A stretch of DNA of 64,000 bases from an uncultured Muribaculaceae bacterium (GCA_904501735.1 CAJGBY010000002.1:127341-191340), one strand, 5' to 3'; positions 26,168-35,884 are shown, numbered from the stretch's first letter. Notes: generated by a model from the sequence alone, not told the origin. Numbers and translations: made by a program.

Positions 26168-27829
26168 TTATTTGATGTTTGGTTCTTCAAGACCAAGACC
26201 TTTCTTGTTATCAACAGCCTTAAGGATGAAACCAAGGATAAGTGCTGCAACACCAAGTGCTGCCAACATTACCAATGGAGCTGTGTAATCGTAAGAAATT
26301 GCTGCTTGTTCTGGAGTGATTGTACCATTTTGTAGTCCTAATACAAGTTCTGGATTTGTTTTATCAAGAACCTTACCAATTAGAAGAGGGAACAACCATA
26401 GACCAATGTTTTGGATCCAGAAAATAAGCGCATAAGCACTACCAATAATCTTTGCATCTACCAACTTTGGTACACTTGGCCATAGTGATGCAGGAACCAA
26501 TGAGAAGCTTGAACCTAGTACAAGGATTGTCAAGTAAGCTACGATGATACCACCTACTGGGCTACCCTTGAACATTGGAAGTACAAACGCAAATGTAAGG
26601 TGACATGCAATAAGAAGTAGTGAACCTAAGATAAGCATTGAAGCAGCTTTACCTTTGTGGTCAACATAGCTACCAAGAATAGGAGTAATACCTACTGCAA
26701 GCAATGGGAATACTGCAAACACTGTTTCAGCGCTTTGACGCATATAACCCATATAGCAGAATACAACCAATGCTGCTACAGCTACTACAAGTAGTGAATA
26801 TTTAGTTGCTTTCTTCTGTGAGAAATTAATTGCAAATGCAGCTGCGGCTACAATAAGCATAATACCATATTGAACAATTGTTACTGTATTAGTTGCCCAG
26901 AATGAATCAGCAGGAACTTCAGTGAATGTTAGGTTACATTGTAGCATATTTACAGCATATTTTTGGAATGGGAAAATAGCTGAGTAATATAGTACACATA
27001 GCAATGCTACCAACCAGAAACCGCTACTTGTAAGGATTTTGCCAAGGTCTTTAAGTTGGAATGGATCGTCTTTATCTTCTGCTTCGCCTGTTTGTGAATC
27101 CAATTTCTTATCCATGAAGAAATATACGATAAACATAATAAGTGCGATCATCAAAAGAACTACACCAAATGCTACTGATCTTGATACATCGATATCACCA
27201 CCAAGTTTAGCGAATACTGGTGAGAAAATCATACAAGTTGCTACACCAAGGCGTGCAAGTGCCATTTCTGAACCCATTGCCAATGCCATTTCACGGCCTT
27301 TAAACCACTTTACAATACCGCGTGAAACAGTAATACCTGCCATTTCAACGCCACAACCGAAAATCATGAATCCGATTGCAGCAAATTTAGCTGATGCTGG
27401 CATACCTTGATAGAATGGAGAAATACCAAGTTCGTCAAATCCTGGTATATAGTTTAGATTTTCGTTGAACCATTGTTCCAACGAGCTGCCCATAAATCCT
27501 TCAGTTACTGCATACCAGTTAATTGTTGCACCAATTAACATTACAGCACCCGATAGAACGGCAGTAAATCGTACTCCCATTTTGTCAAGGATAATACCTG
27601 CAAAAATAAGGAAGAATACGAATACATTAAGGAATGTTTCAGAACCTTGCATTGTACCAAATGCAGTAGAGTCCCAACCACGAGTAGATTGCATCAAGTC
27701 TTTAATTGGAGATAGAATATCCATAAAGATGTAGCTAAAGAACATAGCCGATGCCAAAAGCAGTAGTGCGGTCCATCGCATAGCTGCTGAATCTCGCAAT
27801 GTTGCTGTGATTTTGTTTGATGTTGTCAT
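26168..27829 (-). CDS. Major facilitator superfamily transporter
   Basis: A 553-residue polytopic protein with about 12 hydrophobic helices, the first at about 18-38. It has an MFS-like loop-2 segment (FAGIILDKMGVRFTAVLSG, near the D-x-G-x-R signature) and a mid-protein charged loop (QTGEAEDKDD). Two long periplasmic loops carry extra sequence (NENLNYIPGFDELG; FTEVPADSF). Bacteroidota genomes contain this type of large MFS protein annotated as nitrate/nitrite or oxalate/formate-antiporter-like; the substrate cannot be read from sequence. It lies 35 bases after dnaG. Confidence 0.85.
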   Translation of the reverse strand: MTTSNKITATLRDSAAMRWTALLLLASAMFFSYIFMDILSPIKDLMQSTRGWDSTAFGTMQGSETFLNVFVFFLIFAGIILDKMGVRFTAVLSGAVMLIGATINWYAVTEGFMGSSLEQWFNENLNYIPGFDELGISPFYQGMPASAKFAAIGFMIFGCGVEMAGITVSRGIVKWFKGREMALAMGSEMALARLGVATCMIFSPVFAKLGGDIDVSRSVAFGVVLLMIALIMFIVYFFMDKKLDSQTGEAEDKDDPFQLKDLGKILTSSGFWLVALLCVLYYSAIFPFQKYAVNMLQCNLTFTEVPADSFWATNTVTIVQYGIMLIVAAAAFAINFSQKKATKYSLLVVAVAALVVFCYMGYMRQSAETVFAVFPLLAVGITPILGSYVDHKGKAASMLILGSLLLIACHLTFAFVLPMFKGSPVGGIIVAYLTILVLGSSFSLVPASLWPSVPKLVDAKIIGSAYALIFWIQNIGLWLFPLLIGKVLDKTNPELVLGLQNGTITPEQAAISYDYTAPLVMLAALGVAALILGFILKAVDNKKGLGLEEPNIK

Positions 27830-27864
27830 CTCTGTTTTTGTTTTTTATTTGATTAATATTGTTT

Positions 27865-30030
27865 TTAATTTTTGGGGTTTACAACTCTATCACCAAGATA
27901 ACTTGCTAAATGCTTTCTAATATCATACAACTCCTGTAGTGATTTGAGTAATTCAAGCGATTCTTGCGAATCGGTTGTTGTAATTAATGCTTGTTGTAGC
28001 TCTTTGATATGACATTGTATAAGCGCGTCCTTCAAGTTGTATAAAGCTTGTGGTATTAATACATCTAATTTTTCAACATCATTCTTTAGAACTCCATATC
28101 TTGAATGTATCTTACTAAGCAAATGCTTTTCTTGAATCAATTCAAAAGCTGTTTTACGCACTTCATTGTCAAGATGCGAAGATAGTTTCTTTTCAAGATA
28201 GTAAATTTGGAATTCATTTCGCTTTGTTAGAGCATCATATTCTATTTGTGTATTCAATTCTCTTTCTTTTTGCTCGATTTCTTGAATAGAAAGAATTGAT
28301 TCGCGTCTTATCTTGTTAATTCCTTCGTTTAGCGCTATTTCTTTTTCTTTAGTCAACTCGTCATCAAAAAATGCTAAATCAGTTTCATACTCATTCAAGT
28401 ATTCTTTGCATATTGAGAAAATCTTCTCAAAAATAGGGTGGGTGAATGTTATATCATCAAGCGCTAGTTCTTCAGAGACATAACTTAATAAGGACATTTT
28501 CTTATCAGATGAATCTTCTGCACAGAAATCAATCATTCCGTACTTTACAACATATCTAATTATATCCTTTTCATACGGATATAATATTTTAGCAAACGAA
28601 CTATCAGAATTTTGCTCTACTTCATTATTTTTATTTGCTACATCAATGGTAGGTACAGGAATAACTTCCTCTATTACCTTATTTTCTTCTTCTGATGTTT
28701 TCTTCTGCTTCTTTTCATATTCCTTTTGTTTGTTTGTAGCAATTTTCTTTGATATTTCACGCAAAAGGATTTCTTCATCTACACCAAATAATTCACTACA
28801 TTCTTTAGTGTAAATTGATCGTTGAATTTCAAATGGAATTAATGCTATTGACGATACAACATCACCTACAACAGCTGCTCGTCTTATTGGATCATCTTTA
28901 ACATTATCAAGCAACATTTGCTTCATGAAGCGAATGAAATCCACTTCATTATTGTCGATATATTCCTGAAATTCGGTTGCATTATGCTTTTTAGAGAAGC
29001 TATCTGGGTCATCTCCATCAGGCAAAAGTAAAACTCGCACATTAATACCTTCAGGTAGCAATAGATTAATTGCTTTTAATGCCGCTTTTATACCCGCACT
29101 ATCACCATCATACATTATTGTAACATTCTCCGTAAAACGGTGAATCATGCGCACTTGATTTGGTGTTAGTGCAGTACCTAATGATGCTATTGTATTATCA
29201 AATCCTGCTTGGTGCATTGACACTACATCGGCATTACCTTCTACAAGATAACATTTGTTTTGCTTTACTATAGCATGCTTTGCCTGATATAAACCATAAA
29301 GTTCGTTACCTTTAGTGTAGATTATAGACTCAGGCGAATTTACATATTTTGCTTGGTCATTTTTAAGCGTTCTAGCACTAAATGCGATGATTTTACCGGC
29401 AACATTTAGAACAGGGAACACTACACGACCTTTGAATCTATCATATCCACCACCTCGCTTATCATCAATACATAAACCAGTGTCGAAAAGATACTTTTTG
29501 TTATAGCCCTTAGCTGTTGCCGTTCTGAATAGGTCATTACTATTATCTAATGAGTAACCTAAACGGAATTTCTTAATAATATTCTCGCTAAAGCCTCTTT
29601 CATAGAAGTAAGACATACCTATGTCTTGACCTTCTTGTGTGTTGAAAAGATTATTCTCAAAGGATTGAGTTGCAAATTCGTTCACTATGAGCATACCTTC
29701 ACGCTCTGATTGTGCAGCCTTTTCCTCGTCGGTCAATTCTTTCTCAATTACTTCGATATGATATTTTTTTGCTAAGTATTTTAATGCTTCGTAGTAAGAT
29801 AATTGCTCATGCTCCATTATGAAATTAACAGGGCTACCACCTTTACCACAGCTAAAGCAATGACAAATTCCTTTTGTTTTAGATACACTAAATGATGGCG
29901 TGCGTTCATTGTGGAATGGGCACAAACCAACATAGTTCACACCTCTGCGGCGCAAACTAACAAAGTCAGATACTACCTCTACAATGTCGGCAGCATCAAG
30001 AATTCTAGCAACGGTTGCTTTATCAATCAT
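27865..30030 (-). CDS. dnaG: DNA primase DnaG
   Basis: Synthesises RNA primers for replication. The CHC2 zinc ribbon is C37-x2-H40...C58-x2-C61 (LCPFHNERTPSF, CFSCGKGGS). The catalytic RNAP/TOPRIM core contains the LVEGNADVVSMHQAG and MYDGDSAGIKA motifs. The C-terminal region (about 430-721) is helical and Lys/Glu-rich with an interspersed DnaB-binding domain. At 721 aa it is longer than E. coli DnaG (581), as common in Bacteroidota. A -7 element at 30039-30046 places the transcription start near the ATG. Confidence 0.95.
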   Translation of the reverse strand: MIDKATVARILDAADIVEVVSDFVSLRRRGVNYVGLCPFHNERTPSFSVSKTKGICHCFSCGKGGSPVNFIMEHEQLSYYEALKYLAKKYHIEVIEKELTDEEKAAQSEREGMLIVNEFATQSFENNLFNTQEGQDIGMSYFYERGFSENIIKKFRLGYSLDNSNDLFRTATAKGYNKKYLFDTGLCIDDKRGGGYDRFKGRVVFPVLNVAGKIIAFSARTLKNDQAKYVNSPESIIYTKGNELYGLYQAKHAIVKQNKCYLVEGNADVVSMHQAGFDNTIASLGTALTPNQVRMIHRFTENVTIMYDGDSAGIKAALKAINLLLPEGINVRVLLLPDGDDPDSFSKKHNATEFQEYIDNNEVDFIRFMKQMLLDNVKDDPIRRAAVVGDVVSSIALIPFEIQRSIYTKECSELFGVDEEILLREISKKIATNKQKEYEKKQKKTSEEENKVIEEVIPVPTIDVANKNNEVEQNSDSSFAKILYPYEKDIIRYVVKYGMIDFCAEDSSDKKMSLLSYVSEELALDDITFTHPIFEKIFSICKEYLNEYETDLAFFDDELTKEKEIALNEGINKIRRESILSIQEIEQKERELNTQIEYDALTKRNEFQIYYLEKKLSSHLDNEVRKTAFELIQEKHLLSKIHSRYGVLKNDVEKLDVLIPQALYNLKDALIQCHIKELQQALITTTDSQESLELLKSLQELYDIRKHLASYLGDRVVNPKN

Positions 30031-30038
30031 ATCTTGTG

Positions 30039-30046
30039 CAAAGTTA
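30039..30046 (-). promoter_or_regulatory. dnaG: -7 element of dnaG
   Basis: Minus-strand TAACTTTG fits TAnnTTTG and ends eight bases before the ATG at 30030, so the leader is very short or absent. Confidence 0.5.
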
Positions 30047-30068
30047 ATAAAAATATGCGCTAAAAGAA

Positions 30069-30095
30069 AAAGTCGGGCTATTGAAACCCGACTTT
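30069..30095 (-). terminator. Terminator of the epimerase operon
   Basis: AAAGTCGGG (30069-30077) pairs with CCCGACTTT (30087-30095); on the minus strand a T-rich tract (TTTTCTTTTAGC) follows. Confidence 0.88.
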
Positions 30096-30118
30096 ATTAA
30101 ATATTTTATGGTGCTTTT

Positions 30119-31258
30119 TTATTCTTTTCCTTTGATGATTGAAACACCAAGACCTGGCTTATCTGCTGGAATTACCTTACCATCGATAAATGATAGACCT
30201 TCGAAACGGTCGTTTGCAATCAATACATTACCATCAAGGTCGGTAAAATCAACCATTGGAGAAAGTTGTGCAGCTGCAGCGATTGCACATGAAGTTTCAG
30301 TCATACAACCCAACATAACCTTCATGCCAAGTGATTTAGCCAAAACAGCCATCTTATATGCTTCGTGCAAACCAGTACTCTTCATCAACTTGATATTGAT
30401 ACCATCGTAAACACCCTTAAACTTGATTACATCAGGTAAGCGTTGGAATGCTTCGTCAGCAAATATTGGAAGTGGGCTGCGTTCGCGAAGCCATGCTGTT
30501 TCGTCAATCATTTCCTTTGGAAGTGGTTGTTCAACGAACAAACAGTTTTTGTCAGCAAGCCAATTACACATTTCCAATGCTTCTTCCTTAGTGTCCCAAC
30601 CTTGATTAGCGTCTACACACAAAGGACGATCAGTTGATTTGCGAATAGTTTCAATAAGTTCCTTATCACCAGGAACACCCATCTTAACCTTCAACACCTT
30701 GAATGCTTCAGATTCTTTGATCTTTTGTTGAACCACTTCTGGTGTGTCATTACTAATTGTGAATGAAGTAGGGTGGATGTTTTCCAATGATAGTCCCCAA
30801 ATCTTATACCATGGTTGACCCATAATCTTACCAAGCAAGTCGTGCAATGCAATATCAATAGATGCCTTTGCAGCACGGTTATTTGGAGCAACTGAGTCTA
30901 CATAAGAAAGAATTTCATCCATTCTAAATGGATCAGTGAATTGAGCCAAGTCAAGTGAGTTCAAGAAAGTTGTTACACTTTCTACACTTTCACCAAGATA
31001 TGGAGGCATAGAAGCTTCACCATAACCAACAATTCCGTCATATTCTAATTCAACTTGTACACCTGGTGTAGTTGTTCTACTTGATTTTGCCAAGTTGAAA
31101 GCATGTTTCAATTTTAGTTCGTAAGGTTTGAATCTGAGTACAAGATGACCAGATTTTTCAGTTTTCTTAGTACTGCAACCGAAAGCTGATAATGACACCA
31201 ATGAAGATGATGCAATTAAAGCAGCTCCTGAGCCCAATAAAAATTTTCTTCTATCCAT
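30119..31258 (-). CDS. Dipeptide epimerase (L-Ala-D/L-Glu type), exported
   Basis: Enolase-superfamily enzyme of the muconate-lactonising subgroup that inverts the second residue of murein-derived dipeptides. Motifs: VLKVKMG (K190, K192), CVDANQGW (D216), FVEQPLP (E243), FADEAF (D268) and INIKLMK (K290), matching the catalytic and metal-binding set. Unusually, the N-terminus is an export signal: an RR motif (MDRRKFLLGSG) before a hydrophobic stretch and a lipobox-like LSAFGC with Cys28. This suggests Tat-dependent lipoprotein localisation. It follows the NlpC/P60 gene by 34 bases in a three-gene operon for peptidoglycan peptides. Confidence 0.87.
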   Translation of the reverse strand: MDRRKFLLGSGAALIASSSLVSLSAFGCSTKKTEKSGHLVLRFKPYELKLKHAFNLAKSSRTTTPGVQVELEYDGIVGYGEASMPPYLGESVESVTTFLNSLDLAQFTDPFRMDEILSYVDSVAPNNRAAKASIDIALHDLLGKIMGQPWYKIWGLSLENIHPTSFTISNDTPEVVQQKIKESEAFKVLKVKMGVPGDKELIETIRKSTDRPLCVDANQGWDTKEEALEMCNWLADKNCLFVEQPLPKEMIDETAWLRERSPLPIFADEAFQRLPDVIKFKGVYDGINIKLMKSTGLHEAYKMAVLAKSLGMKVMLGCMTETSCAIAAAAQLSPMVDFTDLDGNVLIANDRFEGLSFIDGKVIPADKPGLGVSIIKGKE

Positions 31259-31292
31259 GTTATATTAGGTTTTAGTTAAAAGTATTATAAAT

Positions 31293-32438
31293 TTAGAAAT
31301 ACCACAAGTGGTCTTTTACCATTGTGATGCCGCGAGTACCAATCTTACCATCGATACGGCTAATTGATAGGAATGGAGTTGTTAGGTAATTGTGCGCTTG
31401 TGGGTCTACACTGTTAATCTTAACTCGTCCTGAGCAGTGAATGTATTCACCATCTTTTAGGTAGATACCAACATGTGTAACTCGACCGCTCTTTGTACCC
31501 CAGAACAACAAGTCACCAAGTTTAGCTGTCTTCCAATCTTTAGCTTCAATTCTTTGACCAATCAAAGCTTGTTGTGATGCATCTCTGTGTAGAATGATAC
31601 CATTTGCGAAGTATGACACCTTTACAAGACCAGAACAGTCAGTAACCTTAGTTGTTGTACCACCCCAAAGATAACCATGTCCCATTAATCTATGAGCAAC
31701 TTTTGTTATAAATTCAGCATCAAATGTTTGATCTGCCCATGTTTCCAATGGCTTAACTTCTTCTTTGCTTACATATCCTTCTCGTCCATCAGGTGTAGTT
31801 AGTTTAACAAATGCACCTTCATCAGCAACCAATTGAAGAATATTACCCATTACAAGGTCTGTCACAGTCTTATCTGAGTTAGGTTCTTCAACAAGGCGAG
31901 TTTGATATGAAGTTACAATGTATCTTTTAGATTTTCTCCATTGGTCAAATTCAATTTGAGTGATCTTGTGTAGTGAATTAGATGGAACATATGAAATATA
32001 TTCATCTGGACCTTGTACTCTTGCCCAATCGCCTGAGTATTCCAAAATCTTCACTGGTGTACCCATAATTGTTTGTGTTGCCATTTCAGCTGCGTGCTTA
32101 CCTGCTGTGCGATGTGATGCAAGCGCCAACTTAACAATTGCCCATGGCTTTTCTTGAGTGTATTCAAGTACTGAAATGCTATCAATACATTGTACACCAT
32201 TAGCTGAAAGGTTTTGGAGAATGTTATGCTTTAGGATATTGTTGTCTACCTTACCCTTGATAATCCATTTTTCATTAGCTTGCTTAGCTTCAAGTTCACA
32301 TATTGCAATTCTTGCATCTGGAGCAAGTTGTTTCTTAATACTTTGTAAAAGCTCAGTTACATTTTCTTGTGCATTAATTGTATTGTAGCCCAACACAAGA
32401 GCACAAGACAAAGCGATTAATTTGATTGATTTTTTCAT
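31293..32438 (-). CDS. NlpC/P60-family cell-wall peptidase (C40)
   Basis: Signal peptide (about 1-23), then an N-terminal domain, SH3-like wall-binding repeats (about 120-235, IMGTPVKILEYSGDWARVQ and LVMGNILQLVADEG) and a C-terminal NlpC/P60 domain with TDCSGLVKVSY (Cys268), THVGIYL (His322) and a third polar residue H334. The YkfC-type enzymes with this layout release L-Ala-D-Glu (or related) from murein peptides. The adjacent epimerase would process the product. Periplasmic or outer-membrane facing. It starts ten bases after the transglutaminase stop. Confidence 0.9.
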   Translation of the reverse strand: MKKSIKLIALSCALVLGYNTINAQENVTELLQSIKKQLAPDARIAICELEAKQANEKWIIKGKVDNNILKHNILQNLSANGVQCIDSISVLEYTQEKPWAIVKLALASHRTAGKHAAEMATQTIMGTPVKILEYSGDWARVQGPDEYISYVPSNSLHKITQIEFDQWRKSKRYIVTSYQTRLVEEPNSDKTVTDLVMGNILQLVADEGAFVKLTTPDGREGYVSKEEVKPLETWADQTFDAEFITKVAHRLMGHGYLWGGTTTKVTDCSGLVKVSYFANGIILHRDASQQALIGQRIEAKDWKTAKLGDLLFWGTKSGRVTHVGIYLKDGEYIHCSGRVKINSVDPQAHNYLTTPFLSISRIDGKIGTRGITMVKDHLWYF

Positions 32439-32448
32439 TTTTAGTTTT

Positions 32449-33867
32449 TTATTTTATAGGAGTTATTTTATTTACAATTAGATTTGATTTGTACTTTGTG
32501 ATGTTTGCTTTCTTCCATTCTACTTCACCAGCTTGGAAGTCTACAGTTTCACATCTTAAATATTTCTTAGCAGGAGAGAACACGCCATTGATACCTTCAT
32601 TAGTTGCGAAACGATAACCATCAATAGATGATTTGAAGAAGTCGGCAAATGGTTGCTTGTAAGTTGTTCTACCTCTTGACATATCGCATGGAACCCATCC
32701 TGTACCTTCAAAATAAACTTCCAACCAGTCATGCCATCCAGTAGATGTTTCAGTGAATTCCCAACCACTTTCCCAACGAGCAGGAATACCAAGGTTTCTA
32801 AGAAGTGAAATATAAAGAAGAGCTACTTGACCACAGTCACCGTGATTGATGTTAAGCACATATTCTGGCATTGATGGAATAGTACTATAATCGAGTGCGC
32901 CAGCCCAAGGATAATTAGCCGAAATCCAATCATAAATCATTGACGCTTGCTTTACTGGGTTCTTTTCTTTGCCAACAATTGATAGGGCAAGATCCAAATA
33001 TTTCTTATTTACAAGAATGTGAGGCAACACCTGACATGTATTTTTCTTGTAATTTTCAGTTGTTCTGTCGTAAGGTTTTATATTGCGCAAAATATCAGCT
33101 TTTGAGAAAACTTGCGCTCCAACTTCGTAAGAGAACTTGATTTCGAAGCGAGTAGGTTTGTTCTTTTCAGCCTTTTGTTCCATATACACAGTGTGGTGAA
33201 CACTACCTTGTGAATGTGTAACAGGAGAAGAAGAATAAGTTAGGTTGAAATTTCTTTGTCTGCCATTATCATATGGGAATGGAAGCCATGCACGAATGAT
33301 TTCGCCTGCTGGAACTTCATTTGCTGGAACTTCCAAGAAATATGTCATTTCAACAGTCTTCCAATCACAAACATTGTTTTCATCTCGTTTTTGTGATAAG
33401 ATATTAGCTACGATCTTATGTACATCAGCATAATCTTTAGCTCTATCTGTTTTAATTTGTTCAGCGTACAAGTCTTTGTTTAGAAGGCTAAAATTACGAA
33501 TTGATTTTCTGAACCACCATTCTTGGCCGTCAATTACTCTTGTTTCAAGATATTTCTTATCTTTCCATTCTGCTATTTGGTTATCAGTAGCTCCAGGAAC
33601 CTTTTCAAGAAGCAATTTCTTACCTTCTTCAGGAGTATATCTAAAATCATTGCGAATTCTTTGCATCATTGTTTGCAAAGAGTCGATAAGAACAGGGTAT
33701 TGTTTCTTTTCTTTTTTACTTAACCCGTTAATTATATTTTCAACTTTTTTAAATTCACCATTATTTAAAAACTTTACAGCATCATTCTTCCAGCTCTGAG
33801 CTGATAGACCTGTGCATAATAAAGAGCACACAGCGAATGATAATAGTTTTTGGTAGTTTCGTTTCAT
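32449..33867 (-). CDS. Exported transglutaminase-like protein
   Basis: Signal peptide (about 1-23), a helical N-terminal region (25-170) and a transglutaminase-core domain whose papain-like triad is C345 (NHGDCGQVA), H379 (GWHDWLEV) and D395 (WVPCDMSRG). Proteins of this fold in bacteria are mostly proteases or peptide-handling enzymes rather than crosslinkers. It leads the operon that continues with NlpC/P60 and an epimerase, so a role in handling wall-derived or dietary peptides is inferred. Promoter -7 at 33896-33903. Confidence 0.88.
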   Translation of the reverse strand: MKRNYQKLLSFAVCSLLCTGLSAQSWKNDAVKFLNNGEFKKVENIINGLSKKEKKQYPVLIDSLQTMMQRIRNDFRYTPEEGKKLLLEKVPGATDNQIAEWKDKKYLETRVIDGQEWWFRKSIRNFSLLNKDLYAEQIKTDRAKDYADVHKIVANILSQKRDENNVCDWKTVEMTYFLEVPANEVPAGEIIRAWLPFPYDNGRQRNFNLTYSSSPVTHSQGSVHHTVYMEQKAEKNKPTRFEIKFSYEVGAQVFSKADILRNIKPYDRTTENYKKNTCQVLPHILVNKKYLDLALSIVGKEKNPVKQASMIYDWISANYPWAGALDYSTIPSMPEYVLNINHGDCGQVALLYISLLRNLGIPARWESGWEFTETSTGWHDWLEVYFEGTGWVPCDMSRGRTTYKQPFADFFKSSIDGYRFATNEGINGVFSPAKKYLRCETVDFQAGEVEWKKANITKYKSNLIVNKITPIK

Positions 33868-33895
33868 TGTTTAATATTTATTTAATTGTTCACTA

Positions 33896-33903
33896 CAAAA
33901 ATA
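33896..33903 (-). promoter_or_regulatory. -7 element of the transglutaminase operon
   Basis: Minus-strand TATTTTTG matches TAnnTTTG; no good TTTG at -33 was found. Confidence 0.45.
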
Positions 33904-34009
33904 GTAAAAAAACAGCAAATTGAATAGCAGTTTAAACTAATTTTACGTGATATGTTGTAAAATATCTTAATATTTTTAGAACTGACATGTCAATCATATA
34001 CAATTTTGC

Positions 34010-34017
34010 TAATTTTG
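34010..34017 (+). promoter_or_regulatory. -7 element of the TPR gene
   Basis: TAATTTTG, about 20 bases before the ATG at 34038, fits TAnnTTTG. Confidence 0.5.
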
Positions 34018-34037
34018 CGAACAAATATTGACGACTT

Positions 34038-34859
34038 ATGAAGATAAAAATTTCATTACTTTTATTAAGTATATGTTTTTCACTAAATATTTCGGCTAAA
34101 ACTGAATATTATGAATTGGTTGATTCTGCCGAAGTTAACATAAAAGAAAAGCGATGGGATAGGGCTGAATCGTTTCTAAAAGAGCTGCTCCGTTCATATC
34201 CCGACGATAATAATAACTCTCTAATTATTTCAAATCTTGCAACTGTACAGAGATATCAGGGTAAAGTTAGTGAAGCAATTCGAAACTATTCGTTTGCCAT
34301 AAACATGACTCCAAATGCAGTAACTTTATTAAAAAATCGAGCATCTTTGTATCTCGAAGTTGATAGTGTTACGCGTGCGTTAAGTGATTACGATCGCATA
34401 TTGAGTTTGGATGAGAAAGACGAAGAATCTCGCTATTATCATGGCATTTTATCGTTGCGAGTTGGCAATTTGGATGAAGCTAAATTAGACTTCGATTATA
34501 TCTTATATTATAATCCTGCTTCTGGTTTGGGACGAGAAGGTTTAGCTCATTACAATAAGATAAAAAAGGATTATACTCAAGCAATTAAATACTTCACTGA
34601 GATTATTGAGCAATTCCCAAGTGCTATTTTATATTCGAATAGAGCTGAGTGCTATTTGGCTCAAAAAAGGCTCAATGAAGCAGAAAAAGACATTGACAAA
34701 GCATTAGGAATCACTCCTGAAGACGGATATTTATATGTGCTACGAGCAAAACTGCGAAAACTAAGATTTGATCGTGATGCAATGGAAGCCGATTTGATGT
34801 TGGCCGAAAAATATGGCTTCAGTCGTGAGCTCGCAGAAGAGATTTTAAGAGTGAAATAA
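34038..34859 (+). CDS. Exported TPR-repeat protein
   Basis: A signal peptide (about 1-20) is followed by roughly six tetratricopeptide repeats, visible as spaced A/Y/L/A patterns (SEAIRNYSFAINMTPN, TRALSDYDRILSLDEK, TQAIKYFTEIIEQFP, NEAEKDIDKALGITPE). TPR proteins bind partner proteins; this one should do so in the periplasm. The partner is unknown. The HU/SPOR gene follows 36 bases later but seems to have its own promoter. Confidence 0.85.
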   Translation: MKIKISLLLLSICFSLNISAKTEYYELVDSAEVNIKEKRWDRAESFLKELLRSYPDDNNNSLIISNLATVQRYQGKVSEAIRNYSFAINMTPNAVTLLKNRASLYLEVDSVTRALSDYDRILSLDEKDEESRYYHGILSLRVGNLDEAKLDFDYILYYNPASGLGREGLAHYNKIKKDYTQAIKYFTEIIEQFPSAILYSNRAECYLAQKRLNEAEKDIDKALGITPEDGYLYVLRAKLRKLRFDRDAMEADLMLAEKYGFSRELAEEILRVK

Positions 34860-34868
34860 TTTGCATTA

Positions 34869-34891
34869 TTGTCAAAAAACTGCTAATTTTG
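34869..34891 (+). promoter_or_regulatory. Promoter of the HU-CCDC81/SPOR gene
   Basis: TTG at 34869-34871 and TAATTTTG at 34884-34891; spacing is shorter than usual (12 bases), but the -7 is a full match and would start transcription at about 34896, the A of the ATG. Possible leaderless message. Confidence 0.4.
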
Positions 34892-34895
34892 TATT

Positions 34896-35807
34896 ATGAT
34901 TTCTGTACTAGACCATATAGAATACCTAACATCCAAGCATGATTGTGTAATTGTGCCTGGACTTGGTGCATTTATTTCGCACTACTCAGTGAAGAAAAAT
35001 GCTAATGGTATGCCCATAGGTTTAAGTAGAGAAATTTCATTCAATCAATCAGTTGCACATAGCGATGGGTTGTTAGCTCATTCAATTTCTCGTCGAGAAA
35101 AAATCACTTATGAATTAGCTAATCTTGAAATTGCCAACTATGTCAATTCACTTCGTTCACAACTTAGCCACGAAGGTGAAGTGCCTGTGGGTAGAGTGGG
35201 GTATTTTAGTAATACAGCCGAAAATACATTGGAATTCTTCCCATTCCCATCAAGAAATGTAAATAATGATTTTTATGGCTTGTCTTCTATTTCTTTAAAA
35301 CCGTTAGCTGTTGAAGAAGTTGCCGAAGTTAAAAAGGAAACAATCAAGTCAAATATCGTTCCATTTACAAGAAAGTTCATGAGAGCTGCTGCTTCAATTG
35401 TGCTACTCATTGGAATGGTTTTGGTGCTATCTACACCTGTTATCAATAATAACAGTCAGGATTATGCTAATTTAAATGCATTTACTCTTAAATCACAAGA
35501 TATATCAGAAAATAGAGAGTTACTAATCTCAATTCCAGCTATCACAATTCAAGAAGAAGTAGTTTCAGAAGAAACTGAGGTAAAACTTAGCGAAGCTCCT
35601 GGAAATTATGGTCTTGTGATTGCTTCTCTACCAACTGAAGCTTTAGCAAATAAATATATTGCCGAAAATAACATAACTAATTGCGCAATATTTAAGTCAA
35701 CTACAAAGTATCGTGTTTATATCGAAAAGGGTACTTATGATGAAATGATTTCATTAAAAGAAACTAAGTACGCCAATAGTGATGCTTGGGTTTGCCGAGT
35801 TAAGTAA
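34896..35807 (+). CDS. HU-CCDC81-like and SPOR domain membrane protein
   Basis: The N-terminal part (MISVLDHIEYLTSKHDCVIV, then PGLGAFISHY) and the KIT...N motif resemble the CCDC81-type HU-like domain found in Bacteroidota. A transmembrane helix at about 168-190 (AASIVLLIGMVLVLSTPVI) divides it from a C-terminal SPOR-like fold (about 228-303), which in other proteins binds denuded glycan strands of septal peptidoglycan. The layout suggests a link between a cytoplasmic DNA- or protein-binding domain and the cell wall. No experimental role is known to me. Confidence 0.8.
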   Translation: MISVLDHIEYLTSKHDCVIVPGLGAFISHYSVKKNANGMPIGLSREISFNQSVAHSDGLLAHSISRREKITYELANLEIANYVNSLRSQLSHEGEVPVGRVGYFSNTAENTLEFFPFPSRNVNNDFYGLSSISLKPLAVEEVAEVKKETIKSNIVPFTRKFMRAAASIVLLIGMVLVLSTPVINNNSQDYANLNAFTLKSQDISENRELLISIPAITIQEEVVSEETEVKLSEAPGNYGLVIASLPTEALANKYIAENNITNCAIFKSTTKYRVYIEKGTYDEMISLKETKYANSDAWVCRVK

Positions 35808-35830
35808 GATTTTATAAATATCATAATAGT

Positions 35831-35862
35831 AAAAGAGAATGCATTCGCATTCTCTTTTTTTG
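35831..35862 (+). terminator. Terminator after the HU/SPOR gene
   Basis: AAAAGAGAATGC (35831-35842) / GCATTCTCTTTT (35847-35858) with an ATTC loop and a following T run. Confidence 0.9.
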
Positions 35863-35884
35863 TTTACCTGTACAGTACTACCAC

